Below, in pieces: positions 1 through 8,347 of a stretch of DNA of 64,000 nucleotides. This DNA comes from an uncultured Paraprevotella sp. (GTDB lineage Bacteria; Bacteroidota; Bacteroidia; Bacteroidales; Bacteroidaceae). The DNA lies in the NCBI GenBank assembly GCA_944321345.1, contig CALUKY010000010.1:1-64000 (forward strand), given 5' to 3'. Position numbers and translations under genes: made by a program. Below the pieces are notes generated by a model. It did no database searches and was not told where the DNA came from. It saw nothing but the letters and a program-made list of their open reading frames with translations. Positions within the stretch are counted from its first letter, which is position 1. Each line of letters begins with the position of its first letter.

Positions 1-272
1 ACACTATAAAGATACAACAATTTTCGCTAATCACCAATTTTACAACTACTTATAATTCATCGAACTCACGTTAGTTAAGAAGAATAACTGTGACTCTTTT
101 GTAAAAGTGCAACCGACTTGTGTGGAAATTATAATGATTTAATCTATTGTTTGGTTTGTGTTTTTCTTTCGTGGTACTATGATATCGAGTGGTGGTCGCA
201 AATTTTACGACTACCACTTGTACTTTCAACGCTTTACACATAGTGGTGCTGACTATAATAAAACGAACCCAT
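1..272. other. AT-rich left edge without a recognisable gene
   Basis: I see no convincing gene in this stretch. A minus-strand reading frame of 81 codons crosses it, but it runs through the Hsp20 terminator and its composition is unlike a protein (runs of Val, Thr, Lys). The only structure is an inverted repeat with 11-base arms and one mismatch, AGTGGTGGTCG at 188-198 and CGACTACCACT at 208-218. A further AGTGGT occurs near 241. It could be an operator for a gene to the left, but nothing here decides that. Confidence 0.5.
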
Positions 273-312
273 AAAAAAATCCCGCCCATGGAATTTCTTC
301 CACAGGCGGGAT
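273..312 (-). terminator. Intrinsic terminator of the Hsp20 gene
   Basis: Read on the minus strand, CCCGCC and GGCGGG arms flank a short loop and the stem is followed by a run of seven T. It begins about 20 bases after the Hsp20 stop codon. Confidence 0.85.
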
Positions 313-334
313 GCAATTGCTGAACTATTAAGAA

Positions 335-772
335 TTAGTGAATCTCAATAACACGGCTTACTTTGGCTTTTTCTTCCGGAGTGCGTTTTGGCAATTCGAT
401 GCTCAGCACACCGTCGTGAACCTCGGCACTGATCTTTTCTTTCTCTACATCGTCCGGCAAAATCAGGCTTTGCTGGAATTTGGTGTATGAGAATTCGCGA
501 CGCAGATATTTCTTGTTTTCCTTGTCCTCTTCCTTGTTTTCGGATTTCTTCTCCATGGAGATGGACAACTCGTTGTTTTCACCCAAATGGATGTTGAAGT
601 CGTCTTTCGTCATACCCGGAGCAGCCACCTCAACGGTGTAGCTTTTGTCGCTTTCTATTACGTTGATTGATGGAGCTGTTGCATTAGCCTTAACCATCCA
701 ATCAGTATCGAAAAAGTCATTGAAGATACTCGGTAACCAGTTCTGACCATAAGTTTTTCTCATCGGCATCAT
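335..772 (-). CDS. Hsp20/alpha-crystallin small heat-shock protein
   Basis: This 145-residue protein is a cytoplasmic ATP-independent holdase that keeps unfolded proteins soluble for refolding by other chaperones. The alpha-crystallin domain fills residues of about 33-140: the INVIESDKSYTVEVAAPGM strand pair is typical, a charged Lys/Glu-rich loop lies near residues 75-88, and the GVLSIELPK motif ends the domain. The C-terminal tail carries the V-I-E-I element that matches the I-x-I motif used in oligomer packing. Length is normal for bacterial Hsp20. It stands alone, with its own terminator at 273-312. The first Met could be residue 1 or 2 (two ATG codons). A weak promoter-like TGACAA...GCATTTG arrangement lies on the minus strand near 860-895, but I could not define it well. 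Confidence 0.95.
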   Translation of the reverse strand: MMPMRKTYGQNWLPSIFNDFFDTDWMVKANATAPSINVIESDKSYTVEVAAPGMTKDDFNIHLGENNELSISMEKKSENKEEDKENKKYLRREFSYTKFQQSLILPDDVEKEKISAEVHDGVLSIELPKRTPEEKAKVSRVIEIH

Positions 773-995
773 AATCTTAATCTCCTATTCTTTAGTTGTT
801 TATTTCAGTTTGTTTCTCTCTCGCATCCCCTTTCGGCTCTGCGATTCGCTAAGAATAGTACAAATGCTGTGCCGGATGTAATTTTGTCAGATGCTAGAGC
901 GGTTGAATTAAACTTGTAAAAACTTCTTTAAGTCATCTGGCGGGATTTTATACTCCCGAAAACTTTGTTTACTTTTTGGAGATGCCCGAGTGTAG

Positions 996-1035
996 ACAAA
1001 ATGGCACAACCCAAAGCCGGATTGTGCCATTTTGT
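996..1035 (-). terminator. Terminator of the metalloprotease gene
   Basis: The arms ACAAAATGGCACAA (996-1009) and TTGTGCCATTTTGT (1022-1035) pair perfectly around a 12-base loop, about 26 bases past the metalloprotease stop. A T-rich tail follows on both strands, so it could work in either direction. Confidence 0.85.
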
Positions 1036-1061
1036 TCTTTTTCTGTTTCCAGAATACCCTG

Positions 1062-3410
1062 TTATTTGATGGTCAATGCCCGTGTGATGGCATCATTCAG
1101 GTTGGCAAAGTGTGCCTGAGTGCTCTTGTTGACACTACGTGCATACTGTGCCGTACGGGTTTTCAGACCCTGAAGCGTCTGCAACACATAAGGGCGTGCT
1201 TTGGCGCTGACACCTGTGCGGTTCAGATAAGAAACCAGACTTTCTACAAACGTGTTCTGTAAGGCCTTTTCATAGGCACTTGGGTTGGCGGTGTTGCGGA
1301 AGGTCAGTCGGGTCAGGTCGGCCAGATACTCGTCGGCGGTATATTCCGGATTCAGTCCGTCAATCAGGCTGAACAGGCGGCTCACCATGCTCGTACCGAT
1401 GCTGGTGGTGTAGTTTTCCGGTTTTGAAGTGAAGCGGTTCATATACTCCGGCAACAGCCAGGTCGGTTCTGTAAAGATGTTGCGCTCAAAGTAAGCCAAC
1501 GCATTCTTCTGGCGCGCTTTTTCCACCGGAGTGTAGATGGCACCGCTTTCGTTCACCGTCTTGAAGTTGCTGTAATAACCACCGATGTTGCGCAACACAT
1601 GATTGTTGTAGCGGTAGAACTGGTTGCGGATCTGGTCGTACATTCCTTTCAGATTCTCATTATAGATATCCTTGTTGTCATAGGTCCATTTCGGAAGAGC
1701 CGCAATTTCTCGTTTCAGATTCAGAATACCATATTCGCTGGCTTTTACGGCATCATCACCCAAATCCTCGGTCTGGCAGCGAGGATCGTTCACCCGGTTG
1801 GTTTCTCCGTCGCCGAACCACAGACGCGGGTTGCCCGGCAGATTCTTCTGTACCAGTTCTTCGAGCATGGCATGGTCGCTGTCCTCGTCGGTAGCTCCGA
1901 TCATCGGACGGTAACCCCATTCGATGGCCCATATGTCATAATCGTTGATACGTGGGAAGATGCCGGCGCGCGAAATGCCGTCCTCCGGCTGTGCCACATA
2001 ATTGAAGCGGGCGTAATCCATGATACTGGGTGTATGACCGTATTTCTCCACCCATTCCTTGTTGCGCAGGCTGTCTACCGGCACCGTGCTGCTGGCGCCG
2101 AAGTTATGGCGCAAGCCCAAGGTGTGGCCCACCTCGTGCGAAGAAACAAAGCGGATCAGTTCGCCCATCAGTTCCTCGTCGAAGTTCATTTTCTGTGCGG
2201 CTTCATCAATGCTTCCGGCCTGTACCATATACCAGTCGTGCAGCAGATTCATCACATTGTGATACCAGCAGATGTGGCTTTCCAGAATCTCGCCCGAGCG
2301 TGGGTCGTGTACGTTCGGTCCGTAGGCATTCTCTATCGGAGAGGCCAGATAGCGGATTACCGAATAGCGTGCGTCTTCCATGCTCATGGTCGAGTCGTTT
2401 TCTGGCCATTCCTTACCGATGATGGCATTCTTGAAGCCGGCCTTTTCGAAAGCTTTCTGCCAGTCGTTGATACCTGCGATGAGATATTTTCGCCACTGTT
2501 TCGGAGTGGCCGGGTCAATGTAATACACAATCGGTTTGACGGGTTCCACCAGTTCGCCGCGTTTCATCTTTTCCACATCTTCGGGGCGTGGTTCCAGACG
2601 CCAGCGTACAATGAAACGCTTGCCCTTGACGCGCTGCTGGTCGTCGGAGAACTCGTTGAATCCGTCAGCGAAATAACCTACACGCGGATCGAAGTAACGG
2701 CGCATCATCGGCTTTTCGGGCAGCAGGATGAACGAGATGTTCAGTCCGAAGGTGGCGCGTCCGGTTGAGGAGGTGGCAGGCAGATTGCCCGTTGCCGAGT
2801 TCCAGGTCTTCACAAGGCGCACCTCTGTGTTCATCGGGAAGGTCTTGATGCTTTCGATAAACGACAGGTCGCCCACCTGAGTGCTCAGGTTATACTGCTT
2901 TTTCATATAGGCCGGCATACCTAATGCCGGATTGTCTTCATTAAAGAAAGAGGTCACCTTGATGCGGCTGGCCTTGCCCACCTTCTTTTCAACCTTGAAG
3001 GCACCGATAATCGGATTGTTGTTGCTTATGGTAATTGCCTTATAAATGTTTTCGGTAGAATCGGCGGTATTGATCAACAGCTCGGCGCGCAACAGAAGGC
3101 GTCCGTCGTTGCTTTTTTCCCAGTACACCACCTGTTCGTTCATCTGTTCGCCTCCGAACTTGCCGCAGTTGGCCGGAGTACTGGTGAATCGGGTTGTGGT
3201 GAGGAAACGGCGGCCGATCAGCGAGTCCGGAATCTGGAAGAACCAGTCTGTGCCCGATTTGACTACCTGAAACAGTCCCTCTCTGATATCCTCTTTGGGA
3301 GCTGCGTTTTCAACTTTCTCTTTGTCTTTCTTTTTTTTCCGCTTGGCATCTGCGGGAGCGGCCACCAGACCGGCGCAGAGCAGGAGCAGAATCATCCTTG
3401 ATTTTATCAT
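1062..3410 (-). CDS. Secreted zinc-dependent metalloprotease (DUF5117/DUF4953/DUF5118 type)
   Basis: This 782-residue exported protein has a signal peptide (MIKSRMILLLLCAGLVAAPADA) followed by a very basic KRKKKKDKEK stretch. The zincin signature HEVGHTLGLRHNF lies at about residues 424-436: two His and a Glu for zinc and catalysis, and a third His in the met-zincin spacing. N-terminal (FQVVKSGTDWFFQIPDSLIGR) and C-terminal regions match what I know of the large Bacteroidota family annotated with DUF5118, DUF5117 and DUF4953. Substrate is unknown for the family; a periplasmic or surface role is inferred. It is monocistronic, with a promoter at 3449-3456 and a terminator at 996-1035, and is divergent from the sigma-54 pump operon. 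A 389-codon antisense frame within it is a coding shadow. Confidence 0.93.
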   Translation of the reverse strand: MIKSRMILLLLCAGLVAAPADAKRKKKKDKEKVENAAPKEDIREGLFQVVKSGTDWFFQIPDSLIGRRFLTTTRFTSTPANCGKFGGEQMNEQVVYWEKSNDGRLLLRAELLINTADSTENIYKAITISNNNPIIGAFKVEKKVGKASRIKVTSFFNEDNPALGMPAYMKKQYNLSTQVGDLSFIESIKTFPMNTEVRLVKTWNSATGNLPATSSTGRATFGLNISFILLPEKPMMRRYFDPRVGYFADGFNEFSDDQQRVKGKRFIVRWRLEPRPEDVEKMKRGELVEPVKPIVYYIDPATPKQWRKYLIAGINDWQKAFEKAGFKNAIIGKEWPENDSTMSMEDARYSVIRYLASPIENAYGPNVHDPRSGEILESHICWYHNVMNLLHDWYMVQAGSIDEAAQKMNFDEELMGELIRFVSSHEVGHTLGLRHNFGASSTVPVDSLRNKEWVEKYGHTPSIMDYARFNYVAQPEDGISRAGIFPRINDYDIWAIEWGYRPMIGATDEDSDHAMLEELVQKNLPGNPRLWFGDGETNRVNDPRCQTEDLGDDAVKASEYGILNLKREIAALPKWTYDNKDIYNENLKGMYDQIRNQFYRYNNHVLRNIGGYYSNFKTVNESGAIYTPVEKARQKNALAYFERNIFTEPTWLLPEYMNRFTSKPENYTTSIGTSMVSRLFSLIDGLNPEYTADEYLADLTRLTFRNTANPSAYEKALQNTFVESLVSYLNRTGVSAKARPYVLQTLQGLKTRTAQYARSVNKSTQAHFANLNDAITRALTIK

Positions 3411-3448
3411 GTCCGTATTAAATTAGGTGATACATTTTATTCTGAAAA

Positions 3449-3456
3449 CAAAGATA
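3449..3456 (-). promoter_or_regulatory. -7 box of the metalloprotease promoter
   Basis: On the minus strand this reads TATCTTTG, an exact match to the Bacteroidota housekeeping -7 consensus TAnnTTTG, 38 bases before the metalloprotease ATG. No clear -33 TTTG is visible. Confidence 0.7.
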
Positions 3457-3504
3457 CTTTTTTATCCCGACACCGCCTTGTTTTGGACTCTGTTTTTCGA
3501 TTTT

Positions 3505-3541
3505 GTGTCCGAAAATGGACACACTGTCCATTTTCGGACAC
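3505..3541. promoter_or_regulatory. Palindromic operator upstream of the first sigma-54 promoter
   Basis: Two 17-base arms (3505-3521 and 3525-3541) form a perfect inverted repeat around CAC. Each arm is itself a dimer-type half palindrome, TGTCC-N6-GGACA, so the site can be read as two adjacent dimer sites. The right end is 45 bases before the -24 element of the sigma-54 promoter, a usual place for an NtrC-type activator. An almost identical site lies at 17864-17900. The likely ligand is the response regulator encoded at 15046, an inference from co-location. Confidence 0.8.
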
Positions 3542-3585
3542 TTGCGATTTTGCTTATCTGCTGGAATATCAACATTTTACGTTTT

Positions 3586-3601
3586 TGGCACGATTCTTGT
3601 T
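3586..3601 (+). promoter_or_regulatory. Sigma-54 (-24/-12) promoter of the efflux operon
   Basis: TGGCAC at 3586-3591 is followed after five bases by TTGTT, fitting the sigma-54 consensus TGGCAC-N5-TTGCW with one deviation. Transcription would start near 3612, giving a leader of about 26 bases to the ATG at 3638. The sequence from here to that ATG is nearly the same as at the second promoter (17945-18000). Confidence 0.82.
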
Positions 3602-3637
3602 ATATGAAAAGTAAAAATGATAAAAATAAACGTAAAT

Positions 3638-4882
3638 ATGGATCGTCCTATATCTCCTGTTGAAATCAGAAAACGGCGCATCAAGATTGCGCTTTCCGTA
3701 GTTTTGGGTGTCGCTGTATTGGCCGGCGCGGTTCTTTGGATCAGCGGCCAGCTTCAAACCGGTGTCAAGCAAACGTCTTTGGTCTTTTATACAGTAGATT
3801 CCGGCACTATCGAAACCGGCGTCAGCGCTTATGGTAAGGTAGTGCCGGCTTTCGAAGAACGTATCACTTCGCCGGTAGGTTCGCGCATTATGGAAGTGTA
3901 TGCCCGTGTCGGTGACACGGTAGAGGTGGGCACTCCGTTGCTGCGGCTCGATTTGCAGAGCATTGAAAACGATTATAAGAAGCTGCTGGACGAGGAAAAG
4001 ATGAAATGTTATCAGCTGGAGCAACAGCTGGGTAACGACAAGATTTATCTGAACGACCTGAATATGCAGATCCGGATTGCCGAAATGAAACTGGACCGCA
4101 TGAAGGTGGACTGGAACAATGAGCGTTATCTGGACAGTCTGGGATCGGGCACAGCCGATCAGGTGCGCCAGGCTGAGCTTTCTTATACGACCAGCCGCAT
4201 GGAGCTGGAGCAATTGCGTCAGAAAGTGGAGAACGAGCGTCAGGCACGCCGCACCGAACTAAAGATAAAACAGTTGGATCTGGAGATTTTCCGCCGGTCC
4301 ATGGAAGAGAAACGACGTACCTTAGAGGATGCCCGCATCCGTTCTCCGCGCCAGGCAGTGCTTACCTTTATAAATACACAGATAGGAGCCCAGGTGTCAC
4401 AAGGCGAAGAAGTGGCCGTAGTGTCCGATCTGAGTCATTTCCGGATTGAGGGCAGTCTGTCCGATACCTATGCCGATTTAATAAGAGTTGGAGCCAAAGT
4501 GTTGGTTAAGGTTAATGATCAGGTATTTCCCGGCATGGTATCCGGTGTAACTCCGTTGAGCGACAATGGGATGATTTCTTTTTCCGTACAGTTGGACGAT
4601 AAAGTATCATCCCGTTTACGCCCGGGAGTGAAGGCCGACCTGTATGTGGTGCATGCCGTGCGCGAAAACGCCGTACGTATGGCCAATGCTTCGTTCTATA
4701 CGGGCCCCGGAGAGTATCAGCTGTTTGTGCAGGATGGTGATGAGCTGGTGCGCCGCAGAGTGCGGTTGGGAGAATGTGACTTTGACCATGTGGAAGTGCT
4801 CGACGGACTGAAGGAGGGCGAACGTGTGGTGGTGAGCGACCTGAGTTCTTATAAGGATAAGATGGTTCTGAAAATACGCTGA
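3638..4882 (+). CDS. HlyD/MacA-like periplasmic adaptor of an efflux pump
   Basis: This membrane-fusion protein (414 residues from this start) should link the inner-membrane permeases to the TolC-like channel at 13468. A short basic N-terminus is followed by one membrane segment at about residues 16-37 (IALSVVLGVAVLAGAVLWIS). Then comes a split lipoyl/barrel-sandwich domain (VVPAFEERITSPVGSRIMEVYARVGDTVEVGTPLLRLD, written here as one family motif in two parts: residues near 75-95 and 95-112), a long coiled-coil hairpin rich in Glu/Lys/Arg at about 115-240, a beta-barrel domain and a C-terminal membrane-proximal domain. An upstream in-frame ATG at 3617 would sit only about 5 bases from the predicted sigma-54 start site, so I chose 3638, which also matches the conserved leader before the barrel gene at 18024. 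It is the first gene of the operon. Confidence 0.88.
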   Translation: MDRPISPVEIRKRRIKIALSVVLGVAVLAGAVLWISGQLQTGVKQTSLVFYTVDSGTIETGVSAYGKVVPAFEERITSPVGSRIMEVYARVGDTVEVGTPLLRLDLQSIENDYKKLLDEEKMKCYQLEQQLGNDKIYLNDLNMQIRIAEMKLDRMKVDWNNERYLDSLGSGTADQVRQAELSYTTSRMELEQLRQKVENERQARRTELKIKQLDLEIFRRSMEEKRRTLEDARIRSPRQAVLTFINTQIGAQVSQGEEVAVVSDLSHFRIEGSLSDTYADLIRVGAKVLVKVNDQVFPGMVSGVTPLSDNGMISFSVQLDDKVSSRLRPGVKADLYVVHAVRENAVRMANASFYTGPGEYQLFVQDGDELVRRRVRLGECDFDHVEVLDGLKEGERVVVSDLSSYKDKMVLKIR

Positions 4883-4960
4883 GGCTGCTGTCTGAAGGCA
4901 GACCGGTTTCTCTGTGAGTATTTTCCGGAAAAGTAATATAATGGAATAGAAAAGAAGAAC

Positions 4961-6259
4961 ATGATAAAAAGTTATTGGAAACAAACATGGGCCTTGCTGT
5001 GGCAGAACAAGCTTTTCGGAGGGCTTTATCTGATCGGGACGGCACTGCCGGTCACGATGACGATGATTGTAGTGATGTATTTTCATCTGCTGACGGCTCC
5101 CGTTTACCCGGAGTTGAACCGCGACCGGCTTTATGAGGTGCGTGCAGTAAAGACTTATAATGTCGACGGGGTGCTGATCGGTGGCGGTTACTGTTCGGAA
5201 GCTATGGTTCACCAGTGGTTTTATCCGTTACGTTCGGCCGGGAAGGTCACGGCCATTTATACGTATAACCGGAATCTGAATGACTGGCTTCAACTTGCAG
5301 ACGGAAAAAGTGAGCTGAAAGTACATACGAAATATACGGATCCGAATTTTTTTCGGGTATTCGATTTTGATTTTGTAGCCGGTGCTCCGTTCTCCTGGTC
5401 CGACTTGGAGAGCGCCCGCCCCTGTGGTGTGTTGTCCGCTTCCATGGCCCGTCGGCTGTTCGGTACGGAGCAGGCTGTAGGCAAGCGCTTTACCATGAAT
5501 TATATGGACTATACGGTTACGGGTGTGGTACGCGATGCCAGTAGTCTTACTCCGACAAGTTTTGCCCAGATCTGGCTGCCTTATACTCATGTTCCGGGTT
5601 ATGGAAACTATCAGGAAATCGGTTCCGGCGGGTTCACCACAGTCTTTCGGGTGCAAGACAAGAAGCAGGCCCGGCAGTTGCAGGCCGATGTCCGTGATCT
5701 GGTGCGCCGGTATAATGTGCTGCATGCCGATGAGAAACGGTTGGATGTTGATTGTCCGATGCCTGTGTGGAAACGGAATCTGGTTCCGGGAAACATGGAA
5801 GTCGATTTGCCGGCGATGATCCGTTTTTGGGGCGGACTGCTTCTGGCCTTTCTGATTGTTCCGGCCGTGAATCTGGGAGGTATGATTTCGGGGCGTATGG
5901 ACACCCGCCTTCCGGAACTGGGCATCAGCCGTGCTTTCGGAGCCGGACGGGGATATCTGTTGCGTCGGGTAGTACGTGAGAATCTGCTCATGACTTTAGC
6001 CGGAGGACTGTTGGGCCTGGTGCTTTCCTGGATGCTGTTGGGATGGGGGCACGACTGGATTATCGGTCTGTTCGATACCTATGGCCTCATGCAGGTAGAG
6101 AATGAAGAGATGCTGGTTACTCCGGCCATGCTGTTCTCGCCGGTACTTTTCCTGGCCGCCTTTCTATTTTGTCTGCTGCTTAATCTGGCTTCGGCACTCA
6201 TTCCGGCCTGGCGGGCTTTGCGTGTGCCGATTGTGCAGGCACTTTATGAAAAGAAATGA
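4961..6259 (+). CDS. MacB/FtsX-like ABC permease, pair 1 type A
   Basis: This 432-residue protein has the topology of MacB-type permeases without their ATPase domain: one membrane segment near the N-terminus (GGLYLIGTALPVTMTMIVV region, residues about 25-45), a large periplasmic MacB-PCD-like domain (about 50-275), and three membrane segments in the C-terminal FtsX domain. The conserved FtsX coupling loop is visible as GRMDTRLPELGISRAFGAGR. It belongs to a type A set with the genes at 8348 and 10911, which share the N-terminal K-Q-T-W-A and L-F-G motifs. It should form a heterodimer with the type B permease just downstream and be powered by the ATPase at 7642. Such pumps usually export small molecules, lipids or peptides; the substrate cannot be read from sequence. 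Confidence 0.87.
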   Translation: MIKSYWKQTWALLWQNKLFGGLYLIGTALPVTMTMIVVMYFHLLTAPVYPELNRDRLYEVRAVKTYNVDGVLIGGGYCSEAMVHQWFYPLRSAGKVTAIYTYNRNLNDWLQLADGKSELKVHTKYTDPNFFRVFDFDFVAGAPFSWSDLESARPCGVLSASMARRLFGTEQAVGKRFTMNYMDYTVTGVVRDASSLTPTSFAQIWLPYTHVPGYGNYQEIGSGGFTTVFRVQDKKQARQLQADVRDLVRRYNVLHADEKRLDVDCPMPVWKRNLVPGNMEVDLPAMIRFWGGLLLAFLIVPAVNLGGMISGRMDTRLPELGISRAFGAGRGYLLRRVVRENLLMTLAGGLLGLVLSWMLLGWGHDWIIGLFDTYGLMQVENEEMLVTPAMLFSPVLFLAAFLFCLLLNLASALIPAWRALRVPIVQALYEKK

Positions 6260-6305
6260 TTCGGCAATCTATCAGAAACATGAAAATATTAAAACGATAT
6301 AGCTT

Positions 6306-7571
6306 ATGTTACGCATGATATTTAAAATGCTGTGGGCCCGAAAAAGACGCTACGGATGGCTGCTTACCGAACTGGTGTTGGTCACGATGATTGTCTGGGT
6401 GCTGCTTGACCCTTTGGTCGTACTGCTGTCCATAGAGTCCATGCCCAATGGTTTTGATGAACGGAACCTTTATCGGGTGGTTCTTGCGGATTACAACAGT
6501 CACTCTTCCCGTTTTCGCTCCGAAGAGATGAATCCGGTGAAAGCCCGCGAAAACCGATGGAGCCAGCTCCGCAGGATTCGTGCTTATCCGGGAGTGGAGT
6601 CGGCCACGTTCTTTGGCAATACCGGTCCGTTCTGGCAAAGTTCCTATTATCTGCGCTTTCAGAAAGATACTCTGGTGACTGATGCCTGGGTTATGGAGGT
6701 CGTACCCGGTTCGGATTATTTTCAGACACTGCGCTTCACCGAGGTGGGAGGACAGACCAATGAACAGCTGGACCGTCTGTTGCAGGGCGAACCTTTTGAG
6801 CAGCCCGACCGGGTGGTGTTGAGTGATGCCGCCTTTCCCGGGCAATCGGCACGCGGCCTGAATGATACGGTGAACCAGCATCAGGTGGTCGGCACAACGG
6901 CGCTGGTGCGCATGCGTGTAGGAGGTGTTCCGATGCCGGTCACTTCGCGGCTGACTTATCCGAGCGGTCAGAGTATTCTGTTCCGGGTACGTGACGGAAT
7001 AGACGAAGACAAGTTCCTGCCCGCCTTTACCGAATGGGCCCGGAACAATCTGCAAGTCGGCAATTCTTATGTACGCAGTGTGCAATCGTTCCGTGATTTC
7101 ATGCACGAGGATGGCGACGAGGTAAGGCAAAACCTTCGGGTGCGTACCATATTGGCGGGCTTCTTCCTGTTCTTCCTTTTTATGGGAGTAACCGGTACTT
7201 TCTGGATGCAGACCCGCAGTCGGCGTGAGGAGATTGGTATTCTGAAAAGCTTTGGTGCCACACGGGGCACAATTGTCCGCTCCCTGTTGGCCGAAGGGGT
7301 TATTCTGGCAACTTTGGCCGTGATTATCGGCTGTTTCCTTTATTTGCAGTATGCCATGAAAGAAGGACTTTACAACCCATTGGGAAATAATGGAAACAAT
7401 ATCTATACGCTTTATTCGGGGCGTTTCTGGTTTGAGTATTTCAAGACCCATCTTACGGTTATCTCTCTGATCACCTGGGTACTGTTACAGCTGGTTGTTT
7501 GTCTGGGCATTTGGATACCGGCACGGAACCTCAGCCGTATACCTCCGACCGAAGCCTTGCATGAAGACTAA
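6306..7571 (+). CDS. MacB/FtsX-like ABC permease, pair 1 type B
   Basis: This 421-residue permease starts with the type B N-terminus (MLRMIFKMLWARKRRYGWL), then one membrane segment, a periplasmic domain and three C-terminal membrane segments. The coupling segment TRSRREEIGILKSFGATRG is the typical FtsX signature, and the C-terminus ends in PPTEALHED like the other type B copies. It lies 46 bases after its type A partner and 70 bases before the ATPase. It is clearly more diverged from the type B genes at 9636 and 12196 than those are from each other, so this pair is the older branch. Confidence 0.87.
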   Translation: MLRMIFKMLWARKRRYGWLLTELVLVTMIVWVLLDPLVVLLSIESMPNGFDERNLYRVVLADYNSHSSRFRSEEMNPVKARENRWSQLRRIRAYPGVESATFFGNTGPFWQSSYYLRFQKDTLVTDAWVMEVVPGSDYFQTLRFTEVGGQTNEQLDRLLQGEPFEQPDRVVLSDAAFPGQSARGLNDTVNQHQVVGTTALVRMRVGGVPMPVTSRLTYPSGQSILFRVRDGIDEDKFLPAFTEWARNNLQVGNSYVRSVQSFRDFMHEDGDEVRQNLRVRTILAGFFLFFLFMGVTGTFWMQTRSRREEIGILKSFGATRGTIVRSLLAEGVILATLAVIIGCFLYLQYAMKEGLYNPLGNNGNNIYTLYSGRFWFEYFKTHLTVISLITWVLLQLVVCLGIWIPARNLSRIPPTEALHED

Positions 7572-7641
7572 AGCGCTTTCAGAAGATTCATCAAAAAAGA
7601 AATGATCATATTAGAACAAACAAACTTAAAAAAATAAGATT

Positions 7642-8319
7642 ATGAGCAACATGATTCAATTGACCGGTATCAACAAGATTTACCGTACGAACGAGATCGA
7701 AACACAGGCATTGGAAAACGTAAACCTGAGTGTGGAAAAAGGAGAGTTTCTGAGTGTGATGGGACCATCCGGTTGCGGCAAATCCACTTTGCTGAACATT
7801 ATCGGTTTGCTGGATAACCCTACCAGCGGTACTCTGGAACTGGGAGGCACGCTGATTACTCCGAAGATGAGTGATCGCGAACAGGCTGCCTTCCGTAACC
7901 GTACTCTGGGCTTTGTATTCCAGTCTTTCCACCTGATCAATACGCTTAATGTGCTCGACAATGTAGAGCTTCCGTTGCTATTCCGCAAGATGTCCGGCAG
8001 CGAGCGTACCCGTCGCGCCAAAGAAGTGCTGGAGCGCGTGGGATTGAGCCACCGTATGCGTCACATGCCTTCGCAGCTTTCCGGCGGACAGTGTCAGCGT
8101 GTGGCCATCGCCCGTGCCATTATCGGTAATCCCGAAATCATTCTGGCCGATGAGCCGACGGGTAACCTGGATTCCAAGATGGGAGCCGAGGTTATGGACA
8201 TCCTTTGCCGTTTGAACAAGGAAGACGGACGTACCATCGTCATGGTAACGCACAATGAGGAGCAGGCGCGTCTTTCTTCACGCACCATCCATTTCTTCGA
8301 CGGTCGTCAGATAGACTGA
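7642..8319 (+). CDS. ABC transporter ATPase, MacB/LolD type
   Basis: This 225-residue nucleotide-binding subunit has Walker A GPSGCGKST at about residues 40-48, the Q-loop (FVFQSFHLI), the signature LSGGQCQRVAIARA, Walker B ILADEPTGNLDS and the switch His in MVTHNEE. These features place it in the MacB/LolD/FtsE-like class that drives FtsX-fold permeases. It is the only ATPase between 3.6 and 24 kb, while six permease subunits surround it, so it probably energises all three permease pairs. The signature has Cys in place of the usual Gln or Lys after GGQ, which is tolerated in this class. Confidence 0.93.
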   Translation: MSNMIQLTGINKIYRTNEIETQALENVNLSVEKGEFLSVMGPSGCGKSTLLNIIGLLDNPTSGTLELGGTLITPKMSDREQAAFRNRTLGFVFQSFHLINTLNVLDNVELPLLFRKMSGSERTRRAKEVLERVGLSHRMRHMPSQLSGGQCQRVAIARAIIGNPEIILADEPTGNLDSKMGAEVMDILCRLNKEDGRTIVMVTHNEEQARLSSRTIHFFDGRQID

Positions 8320-8347
8320 CTTTACCTTAACTAAATATATAGTGACC

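Noticed and set aside
71-316. 81-codon minus-strand frame at the left edge
   Set aside because: It includes the Hsp20 terminator hairpin and has low-complexity composition.
1599-2768. 389-codon plus-strand frame opposite the metalloprotease
   Set aside because: It is antisense to a well-supported HEVGH protease, has no recognisable domain and no promoter; a coding shadow of a GC-rich gene.
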